Notes under the pieces: generated by a model
Database searches by the model: none
The model's input: the letters and a program-made list of their open reading frames with translations, nothing else
What the model was told of the DNA's origin: nothing
NCBI RefSeq assembly: GCF_019550795.1
Contig: NZ_CP080545.1
Span: forward strand, 2,700,001-2,764,000
From: Paenibacillus sp. sptzw28
GTDB taxonomy: Bacteria > Bacillota > Bacilli > Paenibacillales > Paenibacillaceae
Reading direction: 5' to 3'
DNA: 64,000 nucleotides
Shown here: positions 59,902 to 64,000 of the stretch, one piece after another
Position numbering within the stretch: the stretch's first letter is position 1
Layout of the letters: each line of letters begins with the position of its first letter
Made by a program: the position numbers and the translations under genes

Positions 59902-61460
59902 TATATAATCGATAATTCAAAGTCGACCTCAAACATTCGCCTCCAAGGAAGCTCGACGCGCCCGAGCTTGATCCGGTCAGGCTGCAGATCATGAAGATAT
60001 TGTGTAATAAAAGCATTCATTTTGCCGCGGATCAGTTCGTGCACCTGGGAAGCGGCCGCGCTTATATCGAAATAGTTACCTCCAAGCGCTTCTAAGTAAT
60101 CGCGGGCGACTTCGCGTCGTATAATGGACTGGTAGCCCCAGTCCTCAACAAGTCTGGCGAGGTAGAACTCTCTGCTGCGCCGCGAACGCGAAGCTTCCTG
60201 CTGCAGTACAACCTCCGCTTTACGGTAGAACGACTCTATGATGGCATGTGCAATGACGGTTCCGAGGGTATTGCCGGATGTGTTCCAACCCGCGTACGCC
60301 GAGATGCGCGGAAGCAGCCCCGACTTGGAGATCAGCTTCATCAGCGGCTCGTCAGCTCCATTGCATGTTCCGACATCGGCAAGGGCGACCATTTTCCCTT
60401 TCTCCGTATATACATCGATCGCTTGCGCGAACTCTCTGAGGTTGACTTCCGAGAAATAAGAAGCATGCCTCTCGCTGAAGCTTTGCGATGTCTCCGCCAT
60501 ATCGTATTGGCCCGCCGGCGGTGAATTGACCATCAGTATCGCATCGGCCGCAGCGGAGCTGTCTGCGATGAATGCCCCGGCAGCGGTAATATGGCTTTTG
60601 ATGCTTTCCCCCAAGCTTCGGTCCTCATATTTCGGGATGACGAAGGGTCCGTTAGTCGAGGAGTGTCGGATGTAGATTTCCGGGCGATAGTTTTTGAGCT
60701 CGCAGAAGACGCGTGCAAGCAATGTGCAGCCGATCTCGTCCGCGCCGGGGTATATATGTATCCTATCAAGCAGTTGATGCTTCTCCGCCGACAACAACAA
60801 TTGCCGTTGTTCGTGTGAGGAATAACCGTATTTAGCGTTATCGTCGAGAGGGATGATGAGAAAGTCGATCGCGCCTTGACGCACGAGATCTACCGCCATG
60901 TGGTTAACAGTTGTATTCGTCTCGCGGCGGCCTATGAAGTCCCGGGTCACAGTCTCCGGCAGCTCGGACCGGATTTGCTGCAGCTCCAGCCGCTCCTCAT
61001 CCGATAAGCCTTCCCGGATAGTTTTGTCGCTGAGCCATCCGTTCCTCGCCAGACGGACCCCGAATTCCTCATAATAATCGGGTTCTTCGTCGCTGCTGTT
61101 ACAGGCAGGGGCCCGCATAATCAAGTTGAACGCATAGATTCGAAGCCACGGATTTCTCTTCCTGCATTCGATTAACGTCCCGAACCGCTCCGAACATTCC
61201 CGGCCGGAAAGATGGTGAAGCCTGGAGGGGACGATTCCGCCGTAAACGAGCATGTCGAGAGAAATAATCAGAATATCGGCCTGAACGGTTTCGGCAATCA
61301 GCCAATCCTTCAGCGCTCCGTAGGGAGCGGGCTGTTTCTTATTACCCAGAAGTGACCTTGGAGGAGCCGTCAGTTTAAGGTCCGAGGAAGCGGCGATTTG
61401 CATAGGAAACTTGGCATTGCAGGGTCTTTCATCTAAAGGGAGATAAACGATTTTTCCCAT
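59901..61460 (-). CDS. DUF4127-family protein
   Basis: Encodes 519 residues. The ATG at 61460 has GGAGGGC upstream; the frame open further 5' is not needed. The family start GKIVYLPLDERPCNAKFPMQ and the LIISLDMLVYGGIVPSRLHH, NLIMRAPACNSSDEEPDYYE and IIPLDDNAKYGYSSHEQR blocks identify DUF4127, a group often beside sugar-degradation genes in Paenibacillus and Streptomyces. The LGGN, ADEIGCTLLARVF and GWNTSGNTLGT segments are also typical. It has no known activity. No signal peptide. Confidence 0.9.
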   Translation of the reverse strand: MGKIVYLPLDERPCNAKFPMQIAASSDLKLTAPPRSLLGNKKQPAPYGALKDWLIAETVQADILIISLDMLVYGGIVPSRLHHLSGRECSERFGTLIECRKRNPWLRIYAFNLIMRAPACNSSDEEPDYYEEFGVRLARNGWLSDKTIREGLSDEERLELQQIRSELPETVTRDFIGRRETNTTVNHMAVDLVRQGAIDFLIIPLDDNAKYGYSSHEQRQLLLSAEKHQLLDRIHIYPGADEIGCTLLARVFCELKNYRPEIYIRHSSTNGPFVIPKYEDRSLGESIKSHITAAGAFIADSSAAADAILMVNSPPAGQYDMAETSQSFSERHASYFSEVNLREFAQAIDVYTEKGKMVALADVGTCNGADEPLMKLISKSGLLPRISAYAGWNTSGNTLGTVIAHAIIESFYRKAEVVLQQEASRSRRSREFYLARLVEDWGYQSIIRREVARDYLEALGGNYFDISAAASQVHELIRGKMNAFITQYLHDLQPDRIKLGRVELPWRRMFEVDFELSII

Positions 61461-62079
61461 TGAAGCTGCCCTCCCGTCACTTTTTTTCATATTAGCACAC
61501 AGAATGAACGAAATATCCAAAAAATGGGACGACTAATAAAAGATAGCTTAATTGTAAGGCAGCCGCTGATATAGTTTGAAAAACAATTGGAGGTGAAGTT
61601 CAACCTAATCTCATTAAATAAATATATATTCCAATTCACTCGAAAATAGGTGAGATAATGAGTGGAAATATTATTTCCCCGAGCGACAAGCGGAGGCCCC
61701 GCAATATATCAAGCGCTGAATGGCGATTATTATATAGGGAGGATGGGCTGTTGCCGCACGTACATCATTTATTACATGGAGAAGCCTTTCAATAGAACAT
61801 ACACATGCTTATTACAGATGAGTATTCACTGTATTGATAGACTTCATATACTACGAAAAAAATACTAATCCGCTTTATTAACCAATATCCCCTGGGGCCG
61901 GCGCTCAGATTTTTAAACAGCCATCTGGTTTACTTATTATTGGCTGACGGCGAATCTTAATATTGTACAAATGCATCATAGGAACATTCATATTAACACA
62001 CCTGAACCGGCCTTATAATGAAGACATTGTTCCCCAGCATAACCGCTAGGGAAACTAACCAGTAAGGTAGGGTGATAAT
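61461..62079. other. Intergenic region without a recognised gene
   Basis: 619 bases. An ATG at 61658 with AGGTGA upstream opens a 45-codon frame ending at 61795 (SSAEWRLLYREDGLLPHVHH within it); the product is not recognised, so it is only a possible small gene. A TATAAT at 62014-62019 with a poor -35 may serve the next gene. Confidence 0.4.
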
Positions 62080-63621
62080 ATGGAGCAGCAAGCGATTCGT
62101 GAGCGGCAAGCTCTTCAGCTGCTGACGGATGAACAGATGAGAACGTTTATTGCGGAAGGTTTTCTGATCCTGAAGACCGATTTCTCTCAGGAATTTCAAC
62201 GGCAATTATTATCTCAGCTTGATTATGTTTACGAGAAGGAAGGAAATCCCGGCAACAATCTGCTTCCGCGTATCAGGGAGCTGCAGCTCGTATTTGAAAG
62301 TCCTGTCATCAAGGGGGCGCTTACAAGCGTGCTCGGACCCGGCTATATTATGCATACGCATCGTTACGGTCACCTGAACAGCAATCCGCAAGCGGGCAAC
62401 TGGCACAAAGACAGCTATTGGGGCTACAGCCGAATGCGCAATCACAAACCTTGGTGGGCGATGATTATGTATTTTCCGCAGGATACTCCAATTGAAATGG
62501 GTCCTACCGGTGTGATGCCGGGCACTCAATATTATGAAAGCCGCACCTTTGAAGGCGACGATCATGATGAGGAGGGCAAAGCAAGCGGAAATGCCGGTAC
62601 GTTCGCCCTGATTCACTATGACATCTGGCACCGGTCAACGGCTAATCTGTCGGGTAAACAGCGGTATATGCTTAAATTCGAGTTCATGCGCACGCAGGTG
62701 CCCAGCGCACCCGCCTGGGATTGCTCCGATCCCAAGTGGCGGCCTCCAGCGGCTTTCAGCGCGCCTCTCATCAGACATGATTTACTGTGGAAAGATACCT
62801 GGAACTGGCTAAAGGGTGAAGTCGGCAGCTTGGCGGAGGATTCGGACTCGACCGGCGGGCTTGTTGAGACAGAGCTCCTGCTGGAACAGTTGAAGGATCC
62901 GGCTCCGGGGATAAGAGCGGAAGCGGCGAACCAATTGGGATTAGCCGCCGCAGGTTCCAACCGCGTTTCGGACGCGCTGGCGGAAGCGCTTGGAGATGAA
63001 TTCGAACCTGTCCGCTTGAATGCCGCTTACGGTCTTGCCGCAATGGGTGAGGAAGGCGCCGGTATGCTCCTTGATGCGCTCCTGAACGATAACCGTAAGG
63101 TCTCAATGGCGGCTGCTTATGGTCTGAGTGTGAACGGCGGGTCGGCTGTCGACGGGTTATCACGCTTACTGGGAGGCGACCGTGAAGAAGCGGTCAATCT
63201 TGCGGCTTTCGCACTCGGCGAGCTGCGGCATTTGGCAGGTAAAGCTGTTCCCGGACTTGTCCGGCTGACCGGTCACTCGTCGGTAGTCATCCGCAGAACG
63301 GCAGTGGAAGCGCTGGGACGGATTCAGTCCCCGGAGCATGATGATAGCATTATTACGGCATTGGCCGACAAGCTGCAGGACGGGGATTACCAAGTGCGGT
63401 TCTGGGCGGGGCTGGCTTTGGCGAAGAAGGGATCCACGGCCGCTGCGGCTGTTCCCGGGCTTGTCAGAGCGTTGGACGACGACAACCGCTACGTGCGGGG
63501 TCATGCCGCCGAGGCGCTGCGCCGGATTGGAACGCCGGAATCGACGAGCCTTCTGCTCGATTATTTGTTCGCTTCGCGTTGGTGTTCGATTACTACCGCG
63601 CAGAACGAGTGGTATCCGTAA
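62080..63621 (+). CDS. PhyH-type Fe(II)/2-oxoglutarate oxygenase fused to HEAT repeats
   Basis: Encodes 513 residues. Residues ~15-245 match phytanoyl-CoA dioxygenase-like enzymes. The first metal ligands are His109 and Asp111 in NWHKDSYWGY; the third is His184 in YDIWHRSTANLS, followed by the arginine for 2-oxoglutarate in KQRYMLKFEF. Residues ~260-510 are at least six HEAT-like repeats of about 31 residues (LGDEFEPVRLNAAYGLAAMG, LLGGDREEAVNLAAFALGEL, LADKLQDGDYQVRFWAGLAL, LDDDNRYVRGHAAEALRRIG). Substrate unknown. A stand-alone promoter-like TATAAT lies about 65 bases upstream. Confidence 0.85.
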   Translation: MEQQAIRERQALQLLTDEQMRTFIAEGFLILKTDFSQEFQRQLLSQLDYVYEKEGNPGNNLLPRIRELQLVFESPVIKGALTSVLGPGYIMHTHRYGHLNSNPQAGNWHKDSYWGYSRMRNHKPWWAMIMYFPQDTPIEMGPTGVMPGTQYYESRTFEGDDHDEEGKASGNAGTFALIHYDIWHRSTANLSGKQRYMLKFEFMRTQVPSAPAWDCSDPKWRPPAAFSAPLIRHDLLWKDTWNWLKGEVGSLAEDSDSTGGLVETELLLEQLKDPAPGIRAEAANQLGLAAAGSNRVSDALAEALGDEFEPVRLNAAYGLAAMGEEGAGMLLDALLNDNRKVSMAAAYGLSVNGGSAVDGLSRLLGGDREEAVNLAAFALGELRHLAGKAVPGLVRLTGHSSVVIRRTAVEALGRIQSPEHDDSIITALADKLQDGDYQVRFWAGLALAKKGSTAAAAVPGLVRALDDDNRYVRGHAAEALRRIGTPESTSLLLDYLFASRWCSITTAQNEWYP

Positions 63622-63647
63622 ACATCGTTTTTTCGGGTCATTTATAG

Positions 63648-63681
63648 GAGGTATGTACACTCGTGTATATGCCTCTTTTTT
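63648..63681 (+). terminator. Terminator of the PhyH-HEAT gene
   Basis: GAGGTATGTACAC and GTGTATATGCCTC pair with two wobbles and a tight loop, followed by six T. Confidence 0.65.
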
Positions 63682-63763
63682 CTATTAATCTATCATTCGC
63701 CGCTTCGATGGAGGGTTGTCAAACATATTAATAGATCAACTCCAGGATAAGGAGGATCGATAC

Positions 63764-63922
63764 ATGACCCGATCGAATATCAAGACGTACCGCTACCGTA
63801 TAGGCAAGAATCAATACATTGTCATTAATATTCAACAAACCGCAGCGGCCAAGGCGGATATCGGTAACGTGCTGGCCAGCAATGCAGTCAATGTGCAAAT
63901 CATAAAGAAAAGACGCCGCTGA
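63764..63922 (+). CDS. Small basic protein of unknown function
   Basis: Encodes 52 residues; AAGGAGGATCG precedes the ATG at 63764. It starts MTRSNIKTYRYRIGKNQY, has a beta-like IVINIQQTAAAKADIGNV core and ends in the very basic IIKKRRR. A further gene begins 62 bases later. Basic small proteins of this type are seen beside collagen-like spore proteins in Paenibacillus, but I cannot assign one here. Confidence 0.65.
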   Translation: MTRSNIKTYRYRIGKNQYIVINIQQTAAAKADIGNVLASNAVNVQIIKKRRR

Positions 63923-63983
63923 CCGGAACACTTTTGCATGCACACCATGCATGTTAGAGCCCGGGAGGGGAGGTGATGCTTGT

Positions 63984-64000
63984 ATGAGCAAGAAGAAAGT
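63984..64000 (+). CDS. Start of a gene cut by the window edge
   Basis: GGGAGGTGATGCTT precedes ATG AGC AAG AAG AAA GT. Only six codons (MSKKK) are inside the window, so nothing can be said of the product. Confidence 0.5.

Overview
The window looks like chromosome from a Gram-positive, endospore-forming bacterium of the Paenibacillaceae, most likely Paenibacillus or a close relative. The evidence is strong AGGAGG ribosome sites, frequent TTG and GTG starts, a long tRNA cluster directly behind a 23S gene, LplA/LplB/LplC-type sugar importers, a GerE-era style collagen-like spore-surface protein, and a dense set of plant cell wall enzymes. Species cannot be fixed from this sequence alone.

Layout. 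1-3402: the 3' part of a 23S rRNA gene, no 5S gene behind it, then 15 tRNA genes in one direction and a terminator. 3691-5083: decayed DNA (an ABC exporter remnant carrying a transposase remnant) and a small lipoprotein. 5254-14083: a sugar-uptake locus with a divergent GH88 hydrolase and a long operon of permease, binding lipoprotein, permease, LacI regulator, PfkB kinase and GH4 glycosidase; a promoter and an 18-bp operator-like palindrome sit between them. 14265-38228: an accessory stretch of mostly single genes resembling antibiotic-modifying or stress enzymes (two APH-like kinases, GNAT, a TmrB-like ATPase, two nucleotidyltransferases, two VOC proteins, a RibD/DHFR-like reductase), two ECF sigma factors, a serpin lipoprotein, a half-length UvrA, a secreted GH74 xyloglucanase, and an intact IS256-family element inserted in the last codons of the GNAT gene. 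37047-39767: gene-decay debris (AraC, LacI, IS110 and DUF72 fragments) around a collagen-like protein gene.

39897-56551: the main plant polysaccharide region. GH43, GH105 and a CE8-CE12 fusion act on xylan and pectin fragments. A flavoprotein, ROK sugar kinase and metallophosphoesterase follow, then an ABC exporter, a secreted PL11 rhamnogalacturonan lyase with ricin-type repeats, and a CBM9-GH18 pair. 56582-64000: small housekeeping-type genes (Nudix, HIT), a DAACS dicarboxylate symporter, DUF4127, a PhyH-type oxygenase fused to HEAT repeats, and a small basic protein at the edge.

How it fits together: secreted GH74 and PL11 cut xyloglucan and rhamnogalacturonan I outside the cell. The LplABC-type importer, which has no ATPase of its own and presumably borrows an MsmX-like one, brings oligomers in. 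GH88, GH105, GH43, GH4 and the CE8-CE12 protein, all without signal peptides, finish degradation inside. A consensus CcpA site sits at the GH74 promoter. Nothing in the window matches a known complete defence system or CRISPR array. The most distinctive items are the intracellular CE8-CE12 fusion with an internal ribosome site, the ECF41-type sigma factor with a matching promoter, the IS256 insertion that swaps the GNAT C-terminus, and two HEAT-repeat contexts (a HEAT plus HExxH pair, and a PhyH-HEAT fusion).
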